NCBI GenBank assembly: GCA_949987565.1
Contig: OX465102.1
Span: 28,021,768-28,085,767, forward strand
DNA: 64,000 nt
Direction: 5' to 3'
DNA from: Luidia sarsii
Lineage: Eukaryota > Echinodermata > Asteroidea > Paxillosida > Luidiidae
Shown: positions 23,542-34,781 of the stretch, piece after piece
Numbering within the stretch: the stretch's first letter is position 1
Layout: each line of letters opens with the position of its first letter
Translations under genes and position numbers: made by a program
The notes under the pieces: generated by a model
Databases searched by the model: none
What the model was told of the DNA's origin: nothing
Seen by the model: the letters and a program-made list of their open reading frames with translations, nothing else

Positions 23542-25048
23542 TCAGGAAGACAGCCTGTCGATCCACTCTGCTCTCCTCCATGATGTACTTATCGCCTAGG
23601 AACTCGGCCGTCTGCGCCGAGACGTGCACCTTCCCCGGGATGCCCGAGGCCTCCATCTTGTTGGCCATGGTGACGTCGTTGGACCAGACGTCAAACTTCA
23701 GCCGCCGCTTGCCGATGATGCCGCACAGGACCTTGCCCGTGTGCACCCCGACCCTCATGTTGACCTTCTCCCCGGTGTCCTGGCAGAAGTCCTTGATGGC
23801 GTCGATCATGCTCAGCCCCATGTTGACGCAGCACTCGGCGTGGTCGGGCCTGGGCTCGGGGCAGCCCGACACGCAGTAGTAGCAGTCGCCCAGCGTGCAG
23901 ATCTTCTCGCAGTTGTGCTGCAGGCAGAGGATGTCAAAGCGGCCGAAGAGGTTGTTCAGGAGGCCCACCAGCGTGTCGGCGCTCTTGTTGGCGCTCATGC
24001 GGGTGAAGCCGGCGATGTCGGCAAAGAGGATGCTGACGTCCTCCATCAGGTTCATGTAGAAGGGGCGGAAGATGGTGGTGTTGCTCCGATCGCCCTTCTC
24101 CAGCAGGAGCTGGTCGGTGATGGAGTCGGGCATCAGGGAGTGGATGGTGGTCTCCTTCAGCTGCTTCTCGATCAGGTGCTGGTGCCGGGCGATGACCGCC
24201 TGGCCGATCTTCATGAAGGTGTTGCGGGAGCGGACCTGGGCCATGAAGAAGACGTGGGTGCCCATCAGGTGCACGCAGATGTGCAGCAGGAGCTTGGTCA
24301 GGACGTCGCCACCGATGCGGTGCTCGGCGCTGGCCCGGTCCACGTAGAGAAAGTACAGGAGCTCGTAGACGACCGAGAAGAGAAGCATGGGCAGGAGTGT
24401 GTACAGGTAGGGCATGGGAATCATGGTGTACATCATGAGGATGGTCTCGATGCAGACGGCAAAGGTGGCCACGCTGCTCATGGTCGGGCCACAGGCGGTG
24501 CCGTCGGAGCCTCCGTACGAGGCAAAGGTGGCGAGGGTCAGCCCACAGAGGCAGACGCCCAGCACGATGGAGGCCTTGTGGAAGTGCCGCCGGTAGTGCT
24601 CGGTGACGGTGAAGACCAGGAGCGCCACGCAGAGCACCAGCAGGCAGGCCACTGCCACCTCGAACATGACCCACATCGGACGGCCGCCGGCTTCGGCGTC
24701 GCCGGGCAGCGCCTCCAGGCAGAGCGCGCTGGCCCGCCCTCCCAGCGTGTTGCGGACGGGGAGGTAGACCAGCCACACCAGGCAGGCGGCCAGGATGTAG
24801 CAGAGGGCGTAGCGGAACCGCCGCCGGATCTGCGAGAAGGAGCTGATCTGGAACTGCTCCTCGATGGCGGCCGCGTCGAACTTGGGGTTCCACCAGCTCC
24901 CCGAGGCCCGCTCAAAGAGCTTGGGGCAGAGGCTGCGCGACCGGCCCCGGCTGTTCTCCGAGCTCCGCCGCCGCAGGGTCACCTCCACCGGGGTCTCGTC
25001 GGCGTTTGGGTTGAAGTGGACCTCGATGTCGCTGGCGTTGCCCGCCAT
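23542..25048 (-). CDS. ADCY9: Adenylyl cyclase type 9-like, first coding exon (partial gene)
   Basis: Encodes the N-terminal 502 residues of a membrane adenylyl cyclase, which makes cAMP from ATP at the plasma membrane. The start ATG has a strong context (CCACCATGG). In order: a cytosolic N-terminus with a FERASGSWWNPKFD motif (residues 45-58), six predicted membrane helices (about 79-96, 126-147, 159-177, 191-209, 213-235, 249-270), a coiled helical linker, then the C1a catalytic domain (about 335-487). Metal-binding aspartates are D344 in FADIAGF and D388 in LGDCYYC. The WWxPKFD motif before helix 1 and the C1a sequence resemble type 9 as I recall it. The exon ends after CTGA at a GTGAGT donor (phase 1); reading on would add only 15 residues before a stop. 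The second membrane bundle and the C2 domain are not in this exon and were not found. The exon is far more GC-rich than its surroundings, with mostly G or C at third positions. Confidence 0.85.
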
Positions 25049-25110
25049 GGTGGGTGGGTGGGTGGGTGTGTGGGTGTACGGATGGACGGGTGGGTGCTGG
25101 GAGGTTCTCT
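25049..25110 (-). promoter_or_regulatory. 5' leader next to the cyclase start, CCCA repeat
   Basis: Directly before the ATG the sense strand reads as CCCAC/CCCA units (G-rich on the plus strand). Probably 5' untranslated leader; the transcription start is not visible. Confidence 0.4.
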
Positions 25111-26635
25111 ATCAGTTATCTGAACGCTTAGTGTCTTCTATTTTGGGCTCAAGTTGCGCTTTACTTTCCTAGCCATTTAGGAGACTGTCTGCAAAAAAAG
25201 GTACAGATAAAAAAAAAAGGAAATTGTATTACCACAAATAAAAAATGATCGGGAATGCACCATTTAAGAATGACATGAGACAGAAGGAAGGAAGAGATCT
25301 AGTGTACATGTAGGGGATCATTAGTTTCAGCGTTTTTTTTTCCTTTTCCTGTTGTTTACAATGTCCAGATATTCTTTCCAGTCCCTATCAATCCGAGGCA
25401 ACCCATATACGTGTACACGGTGTGAGATGGAGGGCATTGAGTTCAGGACTGGGTCAGTTGTCAGTAACATATGGTGGACACTCCCTCTCATCGTCCTTAG
25501 CCGTGATCATTGTCATTATTATCATTGTATGCTGTCAGACTCAATATAAAAATGCCTGAAGGACTTGTGTGAGTCTAGGCTTTGAAGAATCAGAGCAAAC
25601 TATTTTGATAACTGGCCACGGTCAGCGATTCCGAGTTGTGGAGAAGAGTGCGACACTATTGTGTTGTGAGGATATGCTCCAGTGAGCGGGCATTGTGTAA
25701 GTGTGTGACTGGAAAAGGGGCCAGGACATTTTGAAGAGCATGCGTTTTGGGTCAGATCTGATCTCCACCTAAATGAGACAACAGCTCCGGTAGGCTACAG
25801 TAGATGAGCCATACATGTACATGCATCATATTAACCTAATCGGTGCGTTTTCTGTGTTGTGCAAGTTGCTGACCCCCGTCGCTGAACGTAAGTCCTCTGT
25901 CTGTGAAATTCGACTTTTATTTTATTTCGATTTTCTTTGTCAAATTTTGTTTGTTGAGTTAAGATCTAGACAATTAGGGTTGCGGTCCGTTTCGCTATGT
26001 TTTCTTTGGGGGAACTTCCCGAGATGGCTTTTCAAAGAGTCTGAGTTGTGCCAGACCGCCATATTTGCTGCCCAAGTTCTAGATCGGCGCAGCCAGGGGC
26101 CGAGGGGCCAGTTGTCAGTGGGCAGGCGCTCGACCTCACCTCCTTGGAGACCAGAAATCCCTTGGACTTTTAAACTCTACAGGAGGGCAGATTCCCAAAA
26201 AGGGCGATTTCAGGGAGCAGAGCCCAGCACAAGCACAGGCTATAAGCCTAGTATAATAAGGAGAGAGCCGAAACCTCATGTGCCCAACTTGACGGAAACG
26301 GTTGACATTTTTGTCACTGGGGGTTTAGGGCGGGCTTATTACGAACTACCCACTTCAAAAGGAGGTTTTTCCTTTTTTTTCTTTTGTCAATAACAACTGC
26401 TCCGCAATTATTTTACTTTCAAGTTGTTTTGGGGCCTTTCAATTTTGGCAATTTTATTAACTATTTTTTTTTTTTTTGGTGTCAAGAAAACTGCCCCAGT
26501 TAAAATAACTTTTAATGATTAGGTAATGTAAAAGTATTCTCACGATACCGAGGTCAAACGAGGTTAACAACACATGAGGTTAACAACACACACTGATCAC
26601 AGTAATATGCATATACAAGTAATAACAGTAATATG
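25111..26635. other. No supported gene; contains one unassigned 192-codon frame
   Basis: Upstream of the cyclase start. The plus frame at 25815-26393 (192 codons) has no repeat and no domain I recognise; its start is weak and the composition is not exon-like, so I do not call it coding. Homopolymer T runs lie near 26370 and 26466. Confidence 0.4.
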
Positions 26636-26945
26636 CAAAAATGTTGCAAACTGCTTACTGACTAACATGACCCAAAAGCAAATATCAAAAATTAAGAGGG
26701 CATGACATTTTGATCCTAACAATTCACCATTTCTTCTAAAAAGTATGTGTACTGTACATGTACATACATGTACATACAGTATGTGCTATTGTACACGTGT
26801 GCAAGATTGTACACGTGTGCAGCATTCACTACATGCCTTTGAAAAAGGTCCTGCCAGGATCGAAACGTCAGGCCCACTAAATTTTAAGATTTACATTTTG
26901 GTAATTTTAGTCAGTAAGCAGTTTGCAACATTTTTGTATAATCAC
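26636..26945. mobile_element. Inverted pair of hammerhead-like repeats split by a TGTACA insertion
   Basis: Left arm in reverse (family tail GTTGCAAACTGCTTACTGAC, then GGGCATGACATTTTGATCC). A centre of TGTACATGTACATAC and repeated GTACACGTGTGCA follows, then the forward arm. In the forward arm GCCT (26835-26838), TTGAAAA, A, GGTCC (26847-26851), TGCCA, GGATC (26857-26861), GAAACGTC (26862-26869) and AGGC (26870-26873) lie in hammerhead order. The tail CAGTAAGCAGTTTGCAACA follows. Confidence 0.75.
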
Positions 26946-27512
26946 CTTAATTCACCATTTTGTGAAAACGTTGACTATTGTACAAGTACATGTAGTGAAT
27001 GCTGCACACGTGTACAATAGCACATACTGTGCATGTACAGTACACAGACTTTTTTGGAGAAGGGCATTTTGGACGTGCCTGGGAGTGCCATGGATGGTAT
27101 TTCCAACACGCGACCCAGAATCGGCATGGCGACCTCATTCCAGATCCTCGACTGCCGACCTCCGCAGACGAAGGCAAATCTCTCTGATTGGGGGTGAGCA
27201 GAGGGAGGGGGGATCGAGGGACAAATTGGTCCGCTTATCAAATTGTTCTAGATCTTTAATTAAAGCCTTGTAAGGTCTGTATGTGTGTACGTGTATACGT
27301 GTGTATCTCGGGTTAATTGGACATGTACATGTGTATTACATGTACATGTACACATGTAGCTTAATTGTCTCAATGAAGGGATACAGAGACTGATACATAT
27401 GGTACATGTTAAGGCCTGAATCTTATTACGGACAATTTTGCTGCGGCTTGTACTCCACGTGGCTTATATTCCGATAAATTACGATACATAATTTCTACAT
27501 TATGTATCATAA
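26946..27512. other. No gene recognised
   Basis: A short CACGTGTACAATAGCACATA segment near 27006 is the inverse of sequence near 26780-26800. The rest is unique, with TGTACATGTAC words near 27320-27355. Confidence 0.4.
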
Positions 27513-27986
27513 GGGCATTTCCCACTACGAAAATAATAACGATTTGAATCGTGATTCCCCCGTTTTTTTTCGTCGTGTCTACCCAGGCCAAAAAATCGCA
27601 AGCCGATTAAGTTTAGAAGTCGTGGTCAAAATGGTCGGTGTATCCTTGAGGGTGGCCCATGCAGGGAGACATGATTTTATAAACAAGCACGGCACTTCCT
27701 GTCAATCAGAGTGTGAGCGGTGCATTGTGGGATAAAAAAAACGCAGTGGCTGTTGTTACCTTGTTGTTGTTACGTGTGGTTCCCTGACTTGATTGTATTT
27801 CGTCAGCATTGCAGGCTGGTTGAACCAGTCTATTAGCTGATAGTCTGGTTCCAAGAGCTAAACATCCTGAAAAATACTGTTAAGTCAGGGAACCACACGG
27901 ACGACTGCCGTAACAACAGCCACTGCGTAAAAAAAGGAGATTTTACTGGAGCGTTCCACACACACTGCGTCACAAATAAACATGAT
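27513..27986 (+). mobile_element. Foldback family A copy interrupted by family D
   Basis: Begins GGGCATTTCCCACTACG. Family A words (ACGATTTGAATCGTGATTC, CCCACAATGCACCGCTCACG as its complement, GCACTTCCTGTCAATCAGAG) are followed by the family D insertion at 27742-27927, then family A resumes with GAGCGTTCCACACACACTGC. Confidence 0.7.
27742..27927 (+). mobile_element. Foldback family D, copy 1 (nested)
   Basis: Ends are inverted repeats: CGCAGTGGCTGTTGTTAC at the left and GTAACAACAGCCACTGCG at the right, extended inward by GTGTGGTTCCCTGACTT / AAGTCAGGGAACCACAC. The centre has GCAGGCTGGTTGAACCAG. A second copy at 63227-63402 matches it closely. Confidence 0.9.
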
Positions 27987-29371
27987 ATACCATTCAGCTG
28001 TCTGCAGAGATAGATCCTTGAGACTTTTATTTGATGTACATGTAGTTGGAGCATCAGAAATACCCATTCTTATTACTAGAACCAGTACAATGTGTAATTG
28101 TTTGGGCTTTAACCGTAATTTTCTATGTGACCAGCTATGCAAAAAAGGCCCTTAAGTCACGCCATGCCTTTATGCGTCATTAGATGTTCCACCCAATAGT
28201 TTTTTTTTTTCAATTTTTGATTTCTTGTTTTTTGACATTTTGATGCGGTTGATGTCCATTCTTTCATAATCAGTTGGAGGAACAATTAATTTCCCTCAAT
28301 AAAGATGAAAATATAGCATTTTGTGAAATTCACCTTGCCACTGTTATCTACCAATAAAATGTAATAGCCATTTTTTTTTTTCATTTTCGTTGACAGATAT
28401 CAGGATTGGAGCGTGTTACAGCTAGGTCAAACCTGCATTAATTTCATTCAAGAAGACTTTTCAAGAAAATGTTTGGATCTTGGCAAAACCTTTCTGACAT
28501 GAAGAAATGCCAGTGAGAAAAGTCCCGCAACATTTTTACACGACTTTTGTAAAAAAATATATATCTCATGGCATTGCTCTTTGGATTTTTTAATTTTTTT
28601 TTTTGCTTTTCATTTTCTGGTTGAAAGATTTTACATAAGCCTGTAAATGTAGTGCAGTGATGAATGTTAAAATTCACCCCGTGAAAACACTGCCAAAATG
28701 CTGCACTTGGGGACAATATGTTACAGGAACTTGGCCGCTTCACAAAAATATATAGAGGGCCTGATTATTTCGATATCGTAGCAGGACCTTTCTCAACTAG
28801 ACAGAATGAGTGACCTTTGTTGAACGGCCTTTTTTTTTTTTAAGGCAAACATTGGCGTTTCTATTTTTAACGCACAAATCTGTCTATTCATGGTTTCTGT
28901 TTCATTGTCCCCTAGTAAATGCCAATGTGCCAAATGCTCAACCTTCAAGGACACAGCGCATGCTTTCTATTGTTCCATGTTATTTTCGTACAAAGTTGGG
29001 GGGGTGAGCGTTGATGCATTTCGCCGCGCTTAAAAAGTGTAGAAATAACGGAGCAGGAAATGTTGGCACACAGTCGCACAAGGGCATACCCAGGGGCATG
29101 AGGCAGGGTGGGGGTAGCCTCAGAGACGTGAAAAGCATTTTACCACTAGATGACATGCAAGACGTCTTTCACATCCGCCACACAATGGCCCAATGGCGCG
29201 GACGAAACCTGGGGTGACAGCCGGGGAAAATCCCTTTCGCAGACTGTTTAATCCGAATAAAAAGGAAAAAAAAAAAAAATCTCATTTTCCTTTTCTCAGA
29301 GTAAAGCATAATCAAAAGTAACCCCTTCGCTTCTAGCAGAACCCGCCCACACAACAGAGTCCATCATCAAA
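27987..29371. other. No gene recognised
   Basis: AT-rich with several A or T homopolymers. One hammerhead-like fragment at 28752-28800 (GGGCCTGATTATTTCGAT, then GACCTTTCTCAAC) stands alone. Confidence 0.45.
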
Positions 29372-29987
29372 ATCCCTGTCCGCACTGGACTTTTTTTTTT
29401 CCGGTAAAACTGGACAGAGCGGATGGCCCGGGAAATTTTCCTCTCAGTTATTATTTCCAGAATCCAGTGGTTTCTTCTACCGGCCAACTGCTGCCCAGGA
29501 AAAGCTAACAGCAGTCGATTTCACCAAACCAATCGTAACTTACGATCAATCGCAAGATGATGCACAGAAACCATACCGCATACCACATCTTACGATGGGT
29601 TATCCATCGTCAGTTGAGTTACGATGAATCGTACTGCTTTGTGAAATCGTCCACTGGTCACTTTTCCCAAGACGGTATAAGTCCAGTGCGGACAAGTACA
29701 TGCAGGGCGAATTGGTAAAATTACCGTAAGTAGCAAAAGTCGGGAAAGCGTACATGTACATCCGGCCCTGCATCCGGTCGTGGGAGTGAGATCATGCTGC
29801 ACAACCCACCATGCGTGCATTTTCAATTGTTTTTATACTGCCAGCTCAGCTACTTCTGCCACAGTCTCAATAAAATGTCAAAAGTCCACGTGTGTACAGT
29901 GGTTACAGTACATTTGACCATATTTTCTTTTTTTTACCATCTTCTCGGTGAAACCTTCCAAATAAAGGTCCAGAGCGGACACGGCTA
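29372..29987 (+). mobile_element. Foldback family C copy with nested family B
   Basis: Left CCTGTCCGCACTGGACTT and right GGTCCAGAGCGGACACGGC are inverted. Family B is inserted at 29516-29653 (GATTTCACCAAACCAATCG ... TGCTTTGTGAAATCG), and an internal AAGTCCAGTGCGGACAAG follows it. This shows family B inserting into family C. Confidence 0.8.
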
Positions 29988-30340
29988 AAGTGTGACTTAA
30001 GGCCTAGGACAGACCCTTCTGCCGTGTTTCTATACTCGATCAAGTATTCTAGATAAAGACTCATGTCATACAATCTCCACCTTGACACCGTCCACTCTCA
30101 AATTGTAGCTATCTGCAACCCTCCACAAGTTCCCGTGTCGGGCTCAAATGCCGGCTCCGTCCCAGTCACGCAAAACCTGAAAACACTGGTTGTGTTTTGT
30201 ACCTGACTTGGAAGGATAGGTGTCCCGTTTCACACAAGAGTATTCAAACTGTGGTCAAATACTTGTTCTTTAATTACGTGTGAAATCACAATGGGAGAGA
30301 GAGAAGGATGGCTCCCTTAGTCCCCCCCCCCCCAAAAAAA

Positions 30341-30742
30341 TGTGATTCTTTGGATCACGATTTGAATTGCAATCTAAATTCCTTTTTTTGGTGTGTGGAC
30401 ACTATACGGACTTCCACTATTAGTGGAACTTTTTCTTGTAATAATAGACTTTATTTGCTACGCGATGCGTGTGGGAAAGCTCCATAGAAATCGCACTGTG
30501 TGCTTTTTTTAATCCCACAATGCAACGTTCATGCTCTGACTGACAGGAAGTGCCGTGCTTGTTAATATGTCTCCCTGCATGGGCGACCCTCAAAAACACA
30601 CGCACCGTTTGACCACAATTGATAATCGGCTCGCAATTTTTTGGGGGGTGTGGGGGGGGGGTTGACGCAGGCACCTCAAAAAAAAAAACGGCTTTTGAAT
30701 CGCGATTCAAATCGCGATTATTTGCACAGTGGGAACGGCCCT
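30341..30742 (+). mobile_element. Foldback family A copy
   Basis: GGATCACGATTTGAATTGC near the left, then ACTATTAGTGGAAC, CCCACAATGCAACG and GACTGACAGGAAGTGCCGTG. Ends ATCGCGATTATTTGCACAG, TGGGAACGGCCC. The left end is preceded by a C run followed by an A run. Confidence 0.75.
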
Positions 30743-31483
30743 AGAGATGAAAATGAAGCCCCTCCCCCAAGCCTTTGTGTCGTAAAAGGGCATGCGTAAG
30801 TATCGCTGCAGGGATGACACGGAATGCAACGGCTCATGTACAGGGACATGAGACGGGCCTTGATTTACCGTCCTTGCTGCCGGGTAACATTATACGCACA
30901 GGATGCAAAGCAGCTTGGCTCTTGATGTGTCCACTCCACTCAACCCCACCCCCCCCCCCTATCTCCCTCCTGAAACCAACACATCATCAGCACAGCATCT
31001 GTTACATTGTTTTCTAACTTCCCTCTCATTCCCAAATCCATCCAGGTCTCTCTCCCCCCCCCACCACCATGTCAACCCCCCACCCACCCACCCCCTACTC
31101 CCCTGGGAAGACCATCCAAAGTCTGGCCCAAAAATGAGCTCCCTGACACACTGTAAAAAGGTCTGTCATTTTAAGCGCAAGGACAGGTGCAAGTTATTTG
31201 TAGTTGGTTGGTTTATCCAGCTATCCAGAGCATTATTGTCTGCACAGGATCACTCTTAGCATTGCCATCAATCTTTTGAGTGACAACAAAAAGATACTGT
31301 TTCCCCCATCAAAATCCAGTAAAAAAAAATAATAAAATAAAACAAATAGGGCCTATAGGCTTTCTATTGCAATATTAATTGAAAAATTAATGGACACAAT
31401 ATCTGGTTAGTGAGTTGAAATGCCCATCAAATCTTCATTTAAATTTTCAATTAATAACTCCTATCATTAAAAAAGAATTACAG
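30743..31483. other. No gene recognised
   Basis: C-rich stretches near 30945-31110 create a Pro/Ser-rich 118-codon frame that I read as compositional. AT-rich beyond. Confidence 0.45.
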
Positions 31484-31880
31484 GGCCTGACATTTTAATC
31501 CAGCAGCTGTAGCAGGATCTTTTTTAATTTGAGATTGGCATTTTGGTCATTTTTAGTCTGTAAGCAGTTGGCAACATTTTTCTATAATAATTCCTTTTGC
31601 TGTTAGTAGTTCCCCACTACTCTCTTTTAGATTTTCTCTTTTGATGTTTCCCCCTTCCACTACCTAATCCCTGCCCAAACCCCTGCCCTTGCCTTTGGTC
31701 TCTACCTACTTTCCCCTTTGTCGTCTGTCTGTCATCCATGTCCCTGTCCTATTTCTTTAGTCCCTGTCATTCTGCCTTTGAGAAAGGTCCTGTTAGGATC
31801 AAAAACGTCAGACCCTCCAAATTTTGATATTCACCTTTTGGTCATTTTAGCAGTTCGCAATATATTTTTGCACACTAGTT
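31484..31880 (+). mobile_element. Penelope-like tail with flanking hammerhead-like repeats
   Basis: A reverse unit at 31484-31530 (GGGCCTGACATTTTAATCC) and a forward family tail (CTGTAAGCAGTTGGCAACA) are followed by a C/T-rich stretch (31600-31765). A forward unit comes next: GCCT 31774-31777, TTGAGAA 31778-31784, GGTCC 31786-31790, GGATC 31796-31800, then a drifted AAAAACGTC, and a second tail. The order C/T stretch, then core, then tail matches 57395-57570. Confidence 0.65.
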
Positions 31881-32269
31881 ACTATGTTTAAGATTCTTTT
31901 TTCTGATAAGCTTAAAGCCCGATCAACTGGTTTGGGTGAGGTCAAGGGTGGAGGGATTCATACACTGTACTTTTTTTCTGATCTGAAATTAGAACGTGCA
32001 GGTAAACTGCACGCTTCAATCCTTCAACCGGGACATGAGGATACCATTCAGCTTTCAGCGCGGTTTCATGCACAAAGCTTATCAAATTCTCCTGATGGGC
32101 AAATTCTCCTGATTGGTGGGGGAGGGGGGGGTTGGGCCTGACTTAATTTTTCATTTTCTGAGAAAAAAAAAGTCATTCATGGCTCATAATTCTATACATG
32201 TCTACATACTGACATATGCTCTTTCCCCTGAGGGAGATCCTATTATAATATCATATAGAATTAGTTTCT

Positions 32270-32460
32270 ACCTTTGAGAAAACTTCTGCTAGGATTGAAA
32301 CAAGATTTTATTAACATTTGGTCAGTGAAACCTGTAACATGTAAGCAGTTTGCAGCATTTTTGCACCATTTATTTGTATTTTTGTATGTCAACTATTTAT
32401 CATTTTGTGTTCACTCCCCCACTTCTCTCTCTGATCTTTTTCTGTGGCCGATTTGATTAA
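32270..32460 (+). mobile_element. Degenerate hammerhead-like repeat and Penelope-like C/T tail
   Basis: CTTTGAGAAAACTTCTGC and TAGGATTGAAACAAG represent a decayed core. Then the tail GTAAGCAGTTTGCAGCA and a C/T stretch (CACTCCCCCACTTCTCTCTC) resembling that after the GIY-YIG remnant at 3110. Confidence 0.5.
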
Positions 32461-32823
32461 ACTCATTGTAACTTTTTTAACAGATGGCAAAAAGATTTGT
32501 CTATGATAATTTGAAGTCGTTAAAACAGAATTGTTTTGTCTTTCACTTTCAGAATTTTTGATATTTTTTAATATACAGTGTAACTGATATTGTATGCCTT
32601 GTTTGCCCTATTTTTGCATCTTTGACATAGATACAGTCTAAACAAATCACAGTAAACCTTTTCCCTTTTTTCTCGATTATGTCTGCTAACTTTTGGATGT
32701 ACATGTAGGCCCTACTCTACCATTAAGTTCATTCTAATTTTATCCTAATTTTATGAATGTATTGTTTCCCTTGGCTTTGATGGATACTATTTTTAATGAC
32801 CCATGAATAATATTTCCCTGCGT
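32461..32823. other. No gene recognised
   Basis: AT-rich unique sequence. Confidence 0.5.
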
Positions 32824-33082
32824 AGGACACACGCACCATTTGACCGCGATTGCTAACCACAATCAGCTCGCGATTTTTGCACAGTGAGAATGGTCCCTGG
32901 AGGTGATTTTTAAAGACCAGAACTGCATTTCACAAAGCCTTACGATGCATTGTAACTCAACTTAGGACTGATAACCCATCGTTAATTTTCATACATGTAG
33001 GTCATGGCCTCTGTGCATCTCCCATCACCTTACACTATCGATCATACGAAAGCTACAATGAGTTTCATGAAATCGACCGCTG
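32824..33082. mobile_element. Family A right end followed by a family B copy
   Basis: 32824-32898 carries the last 75 bases of family A (CACCATTTGACCGCGATTG ... GCTCGCGATTTTTGCACAG). 32930-33082 is family B in reverse (TTTCACAAAGCCTTACGATG ... TTTCATGAAATCGACCGC). Confidence 0.65.
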
Positions 33083-34574
33083 TTCACACTGGACACTTCT
33101 TTGCGACTTGCGAGGCACAACTAGTGTCCACACTGGGACTATCCAGGTAAGCGAAATGTTCCAAGGACGATGGTTGAAGTTAACAAGTGGCTTCTACATG
33201 TAGTTCTGACCTTTGCAACTAGCAAAATAACAACGTCGCAAGCACCTAGGTGTGAGCTATCGGGTGTTAGCCTTTCACCGAGAGTTGTATTCCATCCCCG
33301 ACTGTAACGGTCCGAGTGAATAATCTCGGAGGAAGAAAAAAAAGGGCTACCTGGGAATGTTGGACTTAGTAAAATAAAACAACTCTGTGAGCCAAACAAC
33401 CTAGATGCTAAACGTAAAGTGGGAAAGGTGACCATCGTTTTTAATCAACTCCAAAAGAGTCCGGTGTAGACATGGCCATGGGTGGGTCTGTTTTTTAATG
33501 TTTGCACTGAAAGTTCTCCAGATCTCCCATGGTTGGCCATGCATTTGTAGCTTTGGTTTTGGGGACATATCTAGCGCGTGGAAGCGGGAAGCTACAATTA
33601 ACATGTACATGTACCGAGGTTTCCCCTGGTCAGTCTCAGGTGGCAGATGAGAATTGTCTCAATTGATGAGTTTGGGCATAATTCTTGTGGAATGTGCCAT
33701 TGAAGTTCCATGATTGGATAGGGAATGAGTCTGTAGCAAAAGTGTGTATGCCGTTGTCCGTGAAGGAACCTGCACTACAACAATGTGCAAGGAAACCTCC
33801 TCAACAACTCTTTGCAGTTTGCACATATGCAAAGATGATATTTATTGTTAAGTGTACTCTCTCTCTCTCTCTCTTTTTTAATCGAGCAGGATTTTGACTC
33901 AGGCTGAGGTGGCTAGATTTGGAGACAATAGACCAAGGTGGCAAATCAAAAGTGTGAGGTGAGCCACCTCACAGTTTAACATGCAGGTGAAACCCTGATG
34001 ACACATGCAATGATTGGGTGGCCAAGTAGGCCCACAGATTGGTAGCCATTACAGGATAGTATCCATGGGTAAGTCTATGGCCCCCGGCCCCCCATATAGT
34101 ACATGTAGCTCCCATAGAAGCCTGCTCTAGCCCCACATATGGTAGCTCCCATAGAAGCCTGCTCAGATTCGTTTATTGATCTTCCGAGTTTTGTTACCTT
34201 CACCTTTAATTGATTCTCCATAGCAACCAAATCTGTTATGTTATTTCTACAGGGCAAACCAAACGTGTAGGTTATTTTCAATGAAATTCACATGAATTGA
34301 ACACATTCAGTACCATATGTGTACGAATATTTAACAGTTTTGTATTGTTGCAATCATCGTAAGTTAATTCTGTTGCGTTATCTGATCTGCAGCTGGCATT
34401 TTTGTTTGCAGCTGTGTGTGAAATAATTTATACCTAGGCCTACATGTATTTCATGGAATGAATATTCCTCGGTCAGTTGTATCAAAATGGAAGGGGACTT
34501 TTTTTAATGTAAGAACATTTTGCCTGGTGCCAAATGTGAAGAAATTAACTCAAGAACAAATCAATTTAAGAAAA
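33083..34574. other. No gene recognised
   Basis: Unique AT-rich sequence with a (CT)n microsatellite at 33857-33873 and a short local duplication near 34105-34165 (CATATGGTAGCTCCCATAGA type). Confidence 0.45.
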
Positions 34575-34690
34575 ATCAAAAATTAGGAGGGCCTGACATT
34601 TCTGATCAGGCCCTCATAATTTTTGATATTCGCTTTTTTGTCATTTCAGTCAGTATTAAAGCAGTTTGCAAAATTTTTACATATTTTTAC
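34575..34690. mobile_element. Collapsed inverted hammerhead-like pair
   Basis: TTAGGAGGGCCTGACATTTC runs straight into GATCAGGCCCTCATAATTTT with the cores deleted, then the family tail with AAAGCAGTTTGCAAAATTTT. It looks like an inverted pair that lost its centre. Confidence 0.6.
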
Positions 34691-34781
34691 TGTAATTTAA
34701 GAAGTGTTTAGTGCATCCATTCCACTAGTATAATTAAAGGTCACTCACAGATGACATTTTGTTTTGCTTTTGAAGAACTCA

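Noticed and set aside
23624..25123. 499-codon plus-strand open frame
   Set aside because: It is the antisense of the adenylyl cyclase exon; high GC removes stops in all frames. The minus frame carries real domains and metal-binding residues.
25815..26393. 192-codon plus frame
   Set aside because: No domain, no splice context and a poly-T end coding phenylalanines; recorded only as an unassigned frame.
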